Source of the DNA: Aptenodytes patagonicus
Lineage: Eukaryota; Chordata; Aves; Sphenisciformes; Spheniscidae
Assembly: GCF_965638725.1 (NCBI RefSeq)
Contig: NC_134950.1
Span: forward strand, 168,978,853 to 169,042,852
Reading direction: 5' to 3'
Length of the DNA stretch: 64,000 bases
The notes beneath the pieces were generated by a model, which was given only the letters and a program-made list of their open reading frames with translations, did not search any database and was not told the origin of the DNA. Positions 33,701 to 48,700 of this stretch are shown piece after piece; positions within the stretch are counted from its first letter, which is position 1, and every line of letters starts with the position of its first letter. A program made the translations under genes and the position numbers.

Positions 33701-36700
33701 GTGTGTGACACAGAGAGCAGATTATGAAGATTTGCAAAAGGACCTTACGAGACCACCTGTCTGGGCAGTAAAATGTACATTTAAATACATAACATGTCTA
33801 TAATACAGTAAATGTAAAGTGATGCAACCCTATTCCCCCACATGAAATGTCAGTCTCTGAGCTGTTCCTTATTACACTGGAGCAAAACTTTGAGTTACAG
33901 TAGATCACTCCGTGGCAGCACCAGCTCAGTGCTTGGCAGCAGTCAAAAAGTACCAGATGTTAGAAATTATTAGGGAAGAAATAAAGAATAAGACAGAAGG
34001 CATCATCTTATAAATCCTTGGTTTGCCCGGGGTGTGGTACTGTTGCAGCAATGTTCTTTCTGTAACAGCTTCCAGATGAGGATTGACAGAGCACGTTGGG
34101 GCTCTTCAGCTGGAAGGGAGCCTCTAGCAAGATGACACGATAGAGCTGTACAGAATTATGAATAGCCTAGTGAGTGGGCAGGGATTAACTTTTCCTGGTA
34201 CAAGACGTAAGAGCCAACACATGAAGCTTGTGGTAAATATGTACAGAACAGCCAAAAAGAGGTGGTACTTCAGGCAGCATACTGTCATTGGGTTGAACTC
34301 CTTGACAAAGGACACTGTACATGCAAGACGTTTGTGTGGGTGCAAGAGACTAGCTAAGCATGTGGAGAGCTTTACTGTGGGTTAGTAAACAGATAAAAGT
34401 TCAGCTAGCTTGCATTAACTCTGAGCTGAAAATGTCAGAGATTGCAAGAATATTAACAGGGTGTATCATATATTCTTGCCTTGTTCTTATTCTTTTCAAG
34501 GTGTTCAGGTGTGCGCATGTGCATGTATGTGTGTGTGTGTGTGTGAGGGGGTTCTTTGCATTTGTCCTTGTTTTTTAAGGTTCTTTTATTTGTCTGAGTA
34601 GCTCATCCTTGCACTTCCCACACAGAAGAAAAATGGAATAAAACTTGTGTGTACAAAACACTTAATTGGACAGAAGAGTTACAGACAATCGTTATAGAAC
34701 AACACTGGCTTATTTCAGGGGCATGACAATATTCGGAGGAATAATAAATTACTTCTCCTTCCTTTCTATGGGATATTCATTCTCCTTAGTCACACTCATT
34801 TTACCAATTAGCTGCAGAAAAGATACAGAGCCTGGAAGTCACATTGACAATTGGAATAAACCACTCTTAATCCCATCCCTGACCCCAAAACTACAGCGCA
34901 CATCTTGGTGGCTCTCAGGCAGGAACCAATCTCCCTTCCTGCCCATCTTGGTCCCCAAAACCATCTTGGTTGCTGTCCTGGTTTCGGCAGGGATAGAGTT
35001 AATTTCCTTCCTAGCAGCTGGTACAGTGCTGTGTTTTGGATTTAGGGTGAGAACAATGTTGATAACACGCCGATGTTTTAGTTGTTGCTGAGCAGTGCTT
35101 ACACTAGTCAAGGACTTTTCAGCTTCCCATGCTCTACCGACTGAGCAGGCTGGAGGTGCACAAGAAGCTGGGAGGGGGCACGGCCAGGACAGCTGACCCC
35201 AACTGGCCAAAGGGACATTCCATACCATGGGACATCATGCTCAGTATATAAAGCTGGGGGAAGAAGAAGGAGGGGGGGGGGGGACGTTTGGAGTGATGGC
35301 GTTTGTCTTCCCAAGTCACCGTTACGCGTGATGGAGCCCTGCTTTCCTGGAGATGGCTGAACACCTGCCTGCCGATGGGAAGCAGCGAATGAATTCCTTG
35401 TTTTGCTTTGCTTGTGTGCGCGGCTTTTGCTTTCCCTATTAAACTGTCTTTATCTCAACCCATGAGTTTTCTCACTTTTACTCTTCCGATTCTCTCCCCC
35501 ATCCTACTGGGGGGGGGAGTGAGCGAGCGGCTGGGTGGGGCTTAGTTGCCAGATGGGGTTAAACCACAGCAGTTGCCCTCTCGGCAAAAGGAGCCACAGT
35601 GACACTGTGTAGAGACAACACAGGGTGAGATACATCGTTGGTGGTTCCAACAAGAACTGCAGCTGGTTCAACAAAGTCTATAGATATGACCCAGAATCAG
35701 TGTAAGAGGTGTGGGATGAAAGAGCAGAAGAAATTCCCCACAGAAGTACTGCACTACAATCCTTTCTGTGGCCCTCACTCTCAGCCAGAGGAAAGTCTGC
35801 ACTTACCTTAAACCACAAAACGGTAGGCTGAGGGGTTCCTTCAATGACTGCCTGAAATTTGGCACGCTCCCCAGAATTCACCTGCACATCCTCTATTGTC
35901 ACTTGCATATAGGGAGGACCTGGTGAGACACAAGGGTTTGCTGCATGCACAATACCATAACTTTATTCATAGTGTGCTGATGTAGGTCGAGTTACTCAAA
36001 TGGGATTTATAGGACTGGCCATTTAGGATATATCATTAGCTTAATGACAAATCAAGAGATATCACAGCAATATATTTGGGTTTCTTTATACTGGCATTAC
36101 TTTTAGGCTTCTTCACGCTTCTCTGTTACTTTCTGCTTAATAAACAGTCACTGATCAAGAAATGGAAGTATTTAAAAAAACAGTCATCAGGAGTTATTAC
36201 CAAAAGAGAAGACAATGACAATCATGGGATGTGGGAAAGAGAAACAAGGTTCGTTCTTACTTGTTGGGGTCTTCTCCTCAGTCTTATACACACAAGTTCT
36301 TTCCGTGGTCTCAATATAAACTTCACTGTGTACATCCCAGACCACATCTCCTTCTCTTCTGTACCAGTCTCCTGCCCCGGCAGCTGGTGATGTTCTTTCA
36401 TGAAGCCCAAGAGGAAAGATCATTACATAGTCACATACAACTGCAGAGATACAGGGTTACACCCTGCCATTGATCTGTGTGTTTAACCACCAGACAAATA
36501 ATTATTTACTTAAAATTAATACAAGAAGAATTTTGTTTTGGGGGAATTAATTTCTCTCCAGCTTTTTCCATCCTTCTTGCACAATGCATGTGTGAACAGG
36601 ATTCTAAAAATAATAACAGACCTACAAGAATCAGTTCAAATCAGCACCTGCTTCCTCCACCACAGAAGACTTGCTTTTCTTGCAACAAAGTCTGCCATAT

Positions 36701-39700
36701 TCGGAAATCTGTATATTGAGATGGTTATTTACCTGGTAATAGGAACAGTCCGCTCCTGAGTGCTTTCATCTCCAGCAGCCGTCTCTTCACGGGAAGGACC
36801 AGGGCTGGGCTTTGGCACACTTGGTTCAGCAGCTGGAATCTGCTTTTGTGCTTCGTCTGGCAGCAGAAATAGGGCAAGTTAGACACGTCACCTATGACGG
36901 CACACCTGAAACCCAGAGCAAACCTTTGGAGCCATCTCTAGTCTGCCTTGTGTCAGAACCGAGTCTGTTTGACCTCAGCTGAGTGCAGTCACTGAAGCTA
37001 AGAGGAGAATTTGGCCCTTTTGAGAAGGCCACATGAAGCAAAGGGCTTGAATAACATCAGAGAGACTGAATGGTGGCACATTGCTGACTGGCCAAAACTA
37101 ACTTTTCTGTAAGGAAACACACACAGACAAAAATAGGAAAGGCAGTCAGAAGAAATAGGATGACTGAGAAGATAGCGTGAGTTCAATACATCCTTTATAG
37201 GAGATAGTTTAACTGTGTTTGAGTTCCAGACCATGGCTATGATGAAATCACAGAATCACAGAATCATTTAGGTTGGAAAAGCCCCTTAAGGTCATCGAGT
37301 CCAACCGTTAACCTAGCACTGCCAAGTCCACCACTAAACCATGTCCCTAAGCACCACATCTACACATCTTTCAAATAGCTCCAGGGATGCCCAGCATTAG
37401 CTTCGTACTCATGAATGCTTCAATTAAACTTTGCATTATGAGAACAGTTCTTGACTCATTGGTGCAATCACAGACAGCATCAGTGAAACGAGTAAGCTTA
37501 CATCAATGTAAAACTGGTGGTCAAGGCAGGCCCTGGCTGGGGGTACAACTAATATGGAGATAATATGGAGGTACGCTAATATGGAGGAGCTGGTGATGTT
37601 ATAATGTCAGCATTGGTGCACCTCCACTGGGTTCTTTGAAAATGTCCTTGTACAACTCTAAGTTACACCAGAACAAGGTTTGGCATCTGGGGCTTATAGG
37701 AACAAGGAAACAAAAAGATGGTGCAACTTGATGGCAGTTCAGGTATTGTTCTTCTTTATTAATAATTATTTTATCAGATATATCTTCAAAAGCTGGTTTG
37801 ATCTTCCATTCCAAAAGTACCTGATTGGCTTTTGATATTGACCATTGGAGTTACCCCATAGAATAAAGTGCCTCATCTCCTTTTTCATCTGAGGAAAAAA
37901 GTTAAATCAAGAGGAGTCTTCTCCCCAGCAGGAAGGGCCTTTTTGGGGACCACTCTAGGGATGTTTGGTGCTGACTGGTTTTGGAAAAAAACCCAGCAGT
38001 TTCTAGAAATCACATAAAACAGCTCTATTGGAATGGAAAACATCGTTATTCAAGGCATTACTGGCAGGGTCAGAGATCCCAGGTTGGTGCGATTGTGCTT
38101 TCCTATTGCCAGCGCTATTGAAATATTTGCCTTCTTTTTATTCAAAGCATGTGATCATAGGGACAGTTGTCAAGTCTCCATCTTATTAAAATAATTCCCT
38201 ATATTAATAACATGTTTAGTTTGCTCAGATGAAAGGACGGCAAAACCATCTCATTCACTATCCTATTATCTCTGTAGTTATGACTAAGGAAATAATCTGC
38301 TAGTTGATGTTTTACTTATGATTTTTGAGTCATCCTGTTTCACCACAGGATTATTTTCACAGATGATTTCCTACTAGAAAGGAAAAAGGGTTTTAAAACC
38401 CTGTCACTTTTTTATGCAGTTATTTTGGGTCTGATTCCGTGAAACATTTCTATCCTTGTTAAGTTTTAGACAAGAATATCTTCTTTTTAAACAGCATCTG
38501 GAGTTTGAGGGCTGAAGGTTACTTGACATTGTCCTTTTAAGTTAACACTGGTGGAGGACAGTTACTCTGACTTGACACAGAGACAGCTTAGACAAGTTGC
38601 TATGGCAGAAGCAGAAGGAAGAGTGGAAGGGTTGCCGCTGATTCATGTTTTTTTAAAAGACAATGCAAAGATGAAAGACGTGTTCTCCTGGCAAGACACA
38701 GTCACACACATCATTGGTTTTAATCACATGAAAACTGCTAAGGAGTCTATCAAGGCTCCAGGGCCAGTGAAGTGCAGGTGAACTTGATGCACTCAACATC
38801 CTAGAAAGTCTCTGACATTTGATACGGGGGTGTTAAACACATTTCCAGCTTGTTTATGGCAAACAATAAAAGAAAAGCAATCTCCCTTACCCACCCCACC
38901 AAATCAAAAAACAAATGACTTCTATAAATGTAAAGGAGGGATCCCACGCCCCCTACTCCCCTAAAAAAACTTGAAGCAAGTCTAGGGTCAAAAGCCCAAA
39001 GGTGCAAAAAAATCCCCTATCCCTCCATTTTGGACAGGTGATGAACCAAACTCTACTTCAGGCACAGTTTTCAAACACCTCCTGTTTCCAGAAAGATCTG
39101 CCCCAAACCTGTGTCCAACCTAACCCCAACCCCCAGCCCCATGTTGCTTTGGGTCTGAATGTCCTCTCTTAACCTTCAAGTGTTCAAAACACAAGGAAAC
39201 AGAAAAATGAGGGAAAAAATATCATTATTGGCGCGTTCAATATTTTTGTCTCTCTTGACTCCCATGAGACATTTTCCAGATTCATGACAAACCTACCATG
39301 CCCTCCAGCAGTCTGGGTTTGGGTACTGGCTTCATGAACTAGCACAGAGGGCCCGGCTGCTGTTTCTGAGCGGTCTGAAGGAACGGACCCAGGAAGGCAA
39401 AGGCCACCGGCTCCTTCTCGCATGCCCGGGGGAAGAGTCACCAGCAGTGACGCCGAGTCCACGAGTTTCTTTAGAGCTGTTTTGATCTCCTTATCAGCAC
39501 GCTGAAGCGAGGCCTGGACAGAAGTCTCCATCTCTGACTGTGGGGAAGTCAATCCTACAGACAAGAACAACAGCTTTTCTCTCTTCAGGGTAAAAAGAAA
39601 ATAGCAGCATCATCCAACCCATGGAAACATTTGCAATCGTATAATTTTCCCCTCCTAGAGCAGAGAGCTGATGCAGAAATGCTTATTCCAGCAAGAGGGA

Positions 39701-42700
39701 ACATAGCTAAGACTTAAAATAAGAAGGTTGGCACAACACGGTTCAGAAGGACATATCTCACCAGGTTGAAGACACTGTGCCACGTTGCACACACACCCGG
39801 CCTCTCCCCAGACAGTAGAACAAAGGATCCATCTCCCAACTCAACCCTACGTTGGCTGGTCTGTCAAAAATACCTTTATTAAGAGCAATGAAATGAACCC
39901 AGCGGTGACCCACTGCACTGATACAGACCCTATGTGCAAGGAGGACGTTATTCTCACAGGGAAGGAGAAGGAGCGAGCAGGTACCAGCCTCATCGGTGAC
40001 TCTGGAGAAGGGCAGGGGAAAGAAGGGAGGGCCGTTCTGCTTCATGAGCCTGTAAGTCTGAGAGGATGGCAGAAAAGCTACTCGTTGATCTAGAGTAATG
40101 TATTTGTTCTACTTTACAATATCTGAATATTTTTGCTGGGCTCTGTGCTAGAAGGTACCCAAGACTTTTAAATTTGTACTGGACTATGCCTTTGCAAGAT
40201 ACTCTAGAAGCGAAGTCACCTGGTCTGTACAGTAATGCACAGCAGTTGTGTATGGGGGAACATTATATAGAGGAAGATAAAACTCCTGGTCTTGAAGGCA
40301 GAAGGAAGACAAAAGCTTTCCACACAGAAAAATGGATTTTCAAGCATACGTCTTTGCAGAATGGCCACCCAGGAGACAAATACCATGGCCTCATCTCCAG
40401 TCAGTGCTGGTTGAAGAAGCTAGGCTAGGATGGGATCGTAGGACTTCAGGAGCTCATCTCATCCGATCTCCTGCCCAATACACCTTCCACAAATCTTGAA
40501 GAGGCACAACAAAGGGACAGATGATATCTAGGGAAACCCTCAAGTAACCATAAAGACAGACAAAATGCACGTCAGATTAAGACAGTTCATCATGTTCATG
40601 ATGCGATCGCTTGCCAAGCAAGAGTGCAAACTTGAACCATCATGTGGTTCAAGAAAAAGTAAGAGCATTCACACACAAACAGCTCTGACTTGTTTAATGT
40701 CATTGACACAGGAGCATGTCCTGTAGCTGTTTTGAGTCTGCTCCTTTCCTGGCCTTAAGAAAGTAAATTCCCATGACAGACCTTAGCAGCTAAAGTTGAA
40801 GGCTACGCTTGGATCAGCCCCCTTTGAAGACGTCTTGATTTTTGTTTTCAATATCCTCCCCATGAGCATAGTGGTTATGAAATATTTCAGTTCTGGGTTT
40901 GTTGATGGAAAAAGCAAGTTTTGCTCACACGATGTCCCAGACTGCCCATCAGCGTTCATCAGCACTGGGCCGGGTGGAAGATCTTTATATATTTTCCTAG
41001 ATAAATATTTTGATTCTCTGGTGTTCCTGTTGTGATTGCTGCCAACTGGTGCTGTCCTACGAGCTGGGCAGCTGCCAACAAGTGAACTGTTTGGAAAGGC
41101 ATGAAACACTCATAGTATCTCTCAGTGAGAAAATATATTCACAGGTGTATATATATATACAGGTTACAGATAATCACAGGTCTCCCCCACGCTGCTAATA
41201 CGACCACTTTCCTCCCTGTTTAGGGATGTTACACGCTATGATTCAAGCTGCTGACCTGAGGAACTTTACTATTAGCTGAGGTACGTCAAACTAACGCCGC
41301 AGTGATGACACACCTGTGATGGACAGCCTGTTTCCCAATTCTAAAAATCTCACCCGTGAACCTTTCCGCCCCACATCTCCTTCAGACAATAACCGGGAAC
41401 ACAAGACTGACATGTATTTTGAAGTTCCAATTCAGCCTCAGAGAAGGACCCAAGAGGACAAGCATCGTTCAAAATTGTTGACTCATAGATCCGAGTTGGA
41501 AGTATCCCTGAAAACAGGTTCTTTCACTTCAACACTTCTGAAACTGTCCATAAAAAAAGGAGCCAGAGCCCAAGTGCATTAACATTCTTGGGTTACAACC
41601 CAGCTCCTGCTGAAGTCAATGGGAGAAGTGGATGAGCTGATGGACTGTTAAGTGCCGTGAACAGAGAAGAACACAGAAACCCAGCGAGTTCAGTGACAGC
41701 TGATGCAAGACATTTATTGATATAAACTCAGCATCTAACAGCATATCTTGCATTTGATTTTTTTTGTGTGTTTTTTTCTTTTTGTACCTCAAGCAAACTG
41801 AAGTTTCCACTTTATTAATACCCATTTACCTGCAGGAATTTTAGTAAAACATTGTTTGTATTAAAATTTTTAATACAGCTGTATGTTTTCATCTACAAGA
41901 AATAAATCCCCACACGTCTCATTAGTTATCTACATAGTTTAATCACTTACAAGCATAATTTTTAACCTCTAGGAAAATATTTTGAAAGTACATGTAATGA
42001 ACTTTTCATAAACCTTTCACTTTTTGAACAGAGTCCTGCATAAGATTTTAAAAATTCCTTTCAATTAATTCTCTTTTGCTTAAATTTCAAAAGAAAATGT
42101 AAACAGATGTTAATTGCTTTGAGCTAATGAATCAAAGTATAGTTATTTCTTCTATGACCATCTGAACTGCAACCTTTTAGCTTCTTTAGAAAAATCTGAG
42201 CATCAACCACAACAGGAGGAAACCTCCACATTCCTTTACATATCTTTATTATCTTTTAGATTAATATTATATTTTTGAAGACTATCATAGGGCAAATTCT
42301 TTTCTCAGCAATATCTTTGTAAATCTGAATCAAATCCACTGCCTTCTGTGGAATTATTCTAGATTGATACTGGAATAACTGAGATCAGAACCAGGCCCAA
42401 TAGAAAAGAAATATTTTTAGTTTCGAAAGTATTTCCCTGTTGTATGTCTGTTACTTTCCAATGTACAGTGCAATATATGAAAAAAGCACTAATATATATC
42501 CATCGTATTGCTTAATTATAAAACAAACAGTGTAAACCAAAGAGATGTTATAAAAAACGGGAGAGTAACATAAAAGAGCCTTGATTTCTTTCACCACGTG
42601 TAGTCACTGGAAAAGCATCCTATATCATGAGGGTAGTGCACATGATATTACACATAACATCCTGTTTGGATATTGGAAGTAAAAGGCTGTGAAATCACTA

Positions 42701-45700
42701 CGTTCCTTTTAGTCAGCACATGATCAAGGTGCAGCCACAGAAGGAAAAAAAATAATGTATTCTTTTCTACAAGCACCTTTTGTGAATTCAATCCCTGTTA
42801 GCGGGAATATTGCCCGGAGGACTCCAGAACATGCTTCACAATTTTACGTAGCTGGGAAACACTGAGACAACATCGCGCATCAACATTTCCAAGGCAAAAC
42901 CTCACTCGATCCTCTCTCTTCATGCTAGTTAGAAATTCAGCTGTGTCTGAGCATTTCTGATTTCCCCACACCATCTAAATGGAAACATTTTCTATTGTGA
43001 CAGTGCTACGCAACTCAGCTGGGACAAGGTGTTGGGACTTTTCACCCCACGTCTCTCTCAGATAGAGAGGGCCAGTGCTTGGTCCTACTGAGATCAATGA
43101 CAAACTCCAGCTGACTTCAACTGGGACCAATATTTGGGCCTGTGAGCTCATTTCTTTCCAGGTCTGAGCAACTTGTTGAAGGCCTGTGCGACATCCATTT
43201 TTGGTGAAGCCAACAAGAACGGGCCATGCTCAGTGCATCTTAGCCTTCCCCTCGCAATCAGCACTCCCGCTGCAAAGCTCCAGAGGAACTCAACAGAAGG
43301 CAGTACCTCTACAAGACAGCTCAACGTACATGATTACAGTAACACGATGCAATTGCAACTGGCAGTGCTTCCAAGCAGCCCAATACATTTTGAACAGATG
43401 TATTTTTCAACCAGGCATTTACAGTAAAGATCTCTTTTCTTTCTTTTTTTTTTTTTTCTTTTTAAAACTGTCTTTGTGCTCCTGCTACTTTGCTGTAGCT
43501 CAGTGGTGAATTCCTCTTCGCACATATAGCAGACGTTATCCGTCAATCTGTTAACAGTAATGTTTCACCACTGGCGTATACAGGAGACCAAATATTCTTC
43601 CAGTAATATTTATTGACAAGGACCACATTTGTGGTTCTTTGTATGTGTTAGCGTTTGATTATAGATGCAGAAGTCATTTTGCGCAGCACTTCAATCTTTT
43701 GGTGCACGTTAAGTAGATCTGTATTTTAAAAGATGTGGTTTATAAATCCACTACACTAGAATGCAGAATAATGAAACCCACATCTTTAGACAACTAGGAA
43801 GTGGACTTGAAAATAGCAGTCATTTAAAAAAGATGGTCTTTTTTTACTTAGAGCAGAAGAGAACAACGAAATCCTTACTTCCTGAGGTCAGCGGGACTTT
43901 CACCATTGACTTCAGTCAAATTAGGATTTCAACCAAAAGGTCTGAGCAGCCCTTTGCATCCCTAGTAAATGCAATATTTTCTATATGTTTCGTTCTGTGG
44001 CAGAAGTTTAAAATAATGGAGCCAGAATGTGCATATTGAAAGGTTTATGAAGAAATTTTGATAGAACTAATTAGTGTCAAAAGTGTACAGCAGAGTCAAA
44101 GCAGTGTGAAGCTTCATTGACCTTCGGGCACACACAGTGACAGGAGATTGCTTTAGCTGGAACCAGTCCTCCTATCCTGGGCTGCTGAAGGATGCTGAAA
44201 AGCTTAGACACTTTCACCTTCTTGCCACACCATAATTTACAAATTGGCACTTGAAATAATTTTTAAGTTCATAGACAAAAACACACTTATTTATGTTTCT
44301 GTCATAGGCAGGAGAATCAGGGTTTTCCTAAACCTACCATCACTGCTCCGCTATGGAATGATATATGTTCACCTCGATCAAAGCTTTTAAAATTACAAAC
44401 TGTTCTGACAGACATGTTCCCTTTAAGACTGGAAAAGCTTGACATATCATATTTAAATATATTTTCCTCAAATGTATTCCCTTGTACATGTTACCTTGTA
44501 ATCTTTGCCACCAATTCCCCTCACCTACAACAATTTTGATTAGTGTTTTCTAAAACGCTGCTTTCTTTTGTGTTGAAAATTGTGCTTGCATCTGCTCAGC
44601 TTTGGGAGAGGTCTTCTGTGCTGATGTGCAAGGTAACAGGCTCGCCAACAGTCCCATAGCTGAGGGTTCTTGTGGAAACTTCAGTTTTAAAGCTTGACTG
44701 TCCGTTGTCTGCTGAGAGCTGGACTTCGGTGCAGAAAGATGGTTTCACTGTGAAGGAGGGACCAGGAGAAGCTGCTGCTGTTGCTGCATGCAGTCCAGGC
44801 GTCACTGCCATGCAGGTATCACTCACATGGAAAGAGATGTTTGAGGGGCCTACAGACTGCACACCGGTTACTCTAGATGCTGACATGAACATGCCCCCGG
44901 GAACGTGCTCCTCAAACTGGCTGAAAAATCTTTGCCTGGGCTTGGACACCACAGGTCTCACCAGATTCAGCAGCACTGGCTTCCCAATCGTTGGCTCGTT
45001 AATCTCTGTCTGGAGCACGGAGATCTCACAGGGTTTCTCTGCCGTATGGTTCTGATCATCACACCCGTAGGTCTCACCTTCTTCAGGAACATAATCTTCA
45101 AGATCCTCCAAAGTTAATACTTTGCCATTGTGGGTTAAGATTTTGCGGTCCCGGGTGCTAATGTCATCTGTCTGTAGTTCCTCTGGTTCATCAACTATAA
45201 TGGCATTATCCTCTTCTGAAAGGACATCTTGCATTACTTCGGGTACCCCCTCTTCAACAGGCCAAGATACGTCTAATTCATCTACCTCTTCCTTAACCTC
45301 TGGACTCGCTGGTGAGAACAGAAGTTCGTGCTGGTCTGCAGCAGCTGTCCCAAAACTGAAGATCAAAGGCTCACCCCCGCAGGCAAGCAGCGGGGAAGCG
45401 ACGTCTGACCCGTAGTGAGCACTTGTTTCCTGTGGGAAGCTCTTTCCTTCGGTTCCACAATCCACAAATGAATTATTTCCTAGTTGTTCGGACCCACACG
45501 GAGAGCTTCTGTCTTCATTGCTGACTTGAGGTCCTTCCTGCTCTGTTGCATACACCAAGGGCTGGATATTGGCTTCAGAGAGACTCTCGTTAGGCAAAGA
45601 TTTTGACTGTTCCACCAATTTATTGTTGGAGTTGTTTGTGTTTGGATCATCTTCTGGGGAATGCCTAGGCCTTGAGCTGGGAAAAGTGAATGTTAACACC

Positions 45701-48700
45701 CCTGAGTCATCTTTTTCTTGTTTCGCTGGGGAAGAGCCTCTTTTCCTTGCAGGTTTTGGTGATTTTTTCACCTTAAATTCAATTATTTCTTCCACTTCAA
45801 CCCATTTGGGTTTTTTCTCTTCCACCTTGGTCTCTGTGACGACATCTCTGGCTGCTGCTCCTTGCCTGTCCTCTGGTTCTGTGACATAAAGCATGGGAAC
45901 AGCAGACTTCGGTGTTGCCTCCTGCTCATGTCTGTGGACAGGCTGCCTGATCTTTGAAACATAAACTGGCTCTGGAGTCGGCTCCGCTCTTGGGGAGCGG
46001 GAAGGCGAATGACCTGAAGAAGAACGTGCAGGAGAAACCCTTCCCCTTTGTCTTGGGCTCTTCACCACAGTGGTTATCGTTTCCTCTCTGATGACAGAAA
46101 GGGTTGGAATGGAGTTGGCAGGAAGACGAGACTTTTCGGGGAGCCACACTCCATCAGCACATGCCATTGTCGGTCAAGGCGCTACGGTGGGGTTAGTTTT
46201 GTGAGCACTACAGCTTTTGGTGAAGCGTGTCATTTTGGAAGGGACACACACGCAACGCACACACCCACATGCCCATCTCCACTTACTTTCTGACCCAGGG
46301 AAAACCTCAGTGCCCTTTCCCCCAGGTGGAGACTAGCTCCATTAACCTCCTTGAGTGCAGGAACACACAACGAGTATGTCCAGCTGAGAAATGTTCTTAT
46401 GGATGCTGCTATATTTCATGTGCTTGTGGTGACCACCTACTATGGTGCTTCGGACCCATGTAGCAGTTTCACCCAAAGATTTTAAACACTCAAGGAGTTT
46501 AACCTTTTCCTGAGTATCTTTGGCTAAAATCCTGGCTTCATCAAACTCCATGGCAAAATGCCCTTTATTACCAGTAGGGTCAGCAGCTTCCTCTTTTTTA
46601 ATAAATTTAACATATCTCTATCCTGTTTATTAAAGACTCTTTTGAGACCAGAGATCAGCATTTGCACACGCAGAACAGTTACATTAAAAGGGCATTAAGC
46701 ATTTGGAGACCAGGAAAAGAAAGTTAGAACATTTCCTGCACAAGTCATCTGTGCCATAATGTACTTATTTTTACTCTTCATAATATCATTATTGCAGACA
46801 CAGCCTGACCCTACTACCACTCATTGACACAGGAGTACCAAACCAATCTGGGATGCATGACTATAATTTCTCAGCATATTTCTGCTGGCCTTACTTCAGA
46901 CTTTTTGACATATCCAAAGCAGTTGGGACTCCTCAGCATCCCTGTATAAATACACAGCTTGTGTCAAAACAATCTTCTGCTCCCATGCCAGGACAGACTT
47001 CGACTTTAAATGAGCTACAGATGAAATCGGATCAAATAGCTTTAAAATCTGGGGACAGGAACACCTAAACCCAGACTTCAATGCTCTTAATTTATGTATT
47101 TAACATGCAGTTTTTCCTGCAGATTTTTCAGGTGTCATTTCTTACATGGAAGAACTTGAAGGTAAAGACAGTGTTTGCTTTGCAAGCACAAGGAAGCTAA
47201 TGCTCTGCAGTGGAGGTAGCTGGTTCAGTGGAACTAACAGGCAAAGCTGATTTCGTTTCTGTGTTGAGATTCTGTCCCTACCCCCAAGCAATGGGACCAA
47301 AAAAAAAAAAAAAAAAAAAAAAAGATAATTAACTGAAGGGTAAAGATGATGGCCTGAACTGGGATTATGAATCAAGATGAAAGCTTTTTTATTTCTCTCT
47401 TTCTCCTCACCAGCCTCTAGTCACAGCCGCATAGGGCTGAAAGTCACCAGCTCTGCTCTCCAGCCGTCTCTGCTCTGGCTTTTGCACCGAGATAGAGAGA
47501 AGGGTGGAAGGAGTCCTTGTGAAGGGAGAGCCCGTTTCTCCTATTGCATTTGTCTAACCATCATGGAAGACTAATCCTCTTAGACATATTGTAGCCTTCC
47601 TCATCTATTGGTCTCATGTTTGGAGTCTGGTATTGCCTTCTCCTATGGAGGTCAGATTTCTTTCCACCATCAATCTCTCCCTTTGAGGATGCAGTGAAGT
47701 CCAGGACTGCATCAGCTACAGTGGGATTTCTTTTCTTCCAGAGCACCCTCTCTTCTCCTGCTCATTTCCACTGCTTTACTCTTTTCCCCCAAGTTTTCTA
47801 CAGTTTTGCTATAGAGCTTTAAGGTCTACGCAGAGCCTTCATAATGGCCAGGGTGCCTTTCTGAATTGCACAAAACTAAATCATTTTAGATAAAGACGAG
47901 AATGAATCCATGTGTGCTTGCACTAGACTTTGCTTTACATTGCAAGGTTAAAATGCTTTTTTGGGCCTGGGATTTACATATATAGGCATTGTTCAATCCC
48001 ATCTCTGAATTACGTGTTATTTTCTGCTAGTAGTTTCAAAGCTGCTTCTGTTCCTCAGCTCGCTACACATTAAGGAGAGCTGGAATGTGCCCTTAGAGAG
48101 TTGTTCCCAAATTTTACCCCACCATTACCCCAGTTCCAGCTGAGGTCCATTCTAATGAGTTCATGACCGCATCCCCTGGCAAAAGGAGGGGAATTTCAGT
48201 TGTTCTGAGATCCCACTCATATATGTACCAACCTCCTTTGAGGCTGCAGCCTTTAATTTAGGAATCACTTTCTGAGCTGTCCAAAGCAATAGTCTATGGA
48301 ATTTACATGTCAGAAATTTAGAAATCAGCTTAACTGATGGTATTTTGTATCAGTTTAATTTTATTCAATCAACCAATATTAATGCTGCTGCTTGTGATTT
48401 AAAATCATAAAGGGAAAAGGAGGACTATTAGCTGACTGAGGAGAGATGTAAAATAAAGGCATCTCTCCAGGTGATTTGCAGGCACAGAGATGTAGAAAGA
48501 TGAGTTTTACTAAGCTTGAGACACGGTCTGGCTCTGAGTGATTCCTTCCTGCTCGTGACTTTCTCAGGATGTTTCTGAACATGATACAAAAAATTATTTC
48601 TCTGTTTAGCTACCCCACTGGTATCTGAACCCTGGTCCTTGAGACGGTATAGGCAGAAACACCTTTGTTTTCTGGTCTTTGCAGGGTAAAAAAGTCTAAT

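Larger units (their letters stand above)
41811..44595 (-). other. OBSCN: probable 3' UTR of obscurin-A
   Basis: AT-rich, non-coding and free of recognisable repeats. AATAAA signals on the minus strand lie at 43609-43614, 41811-41816 and 41713-41718. Their presence downstream of a large terminal exon supports a real transcript end here, but which one is used cannot be read from sequence. Confidence 0.5.

Noticed and set aside
38551-38781. 76-codon open frame in the intron
   Set aside because: No domain, no splice sites in phase, ordinary intronic composition.
44596-46167. 523-residue frame as a separate single-exon gene starting at Met 46167
   Set aside because: A good acceptor at 46087 with matching phase to the 43-nt exon makes it the obscurin-A terminal exon; the extra N-terminal codons are intron.
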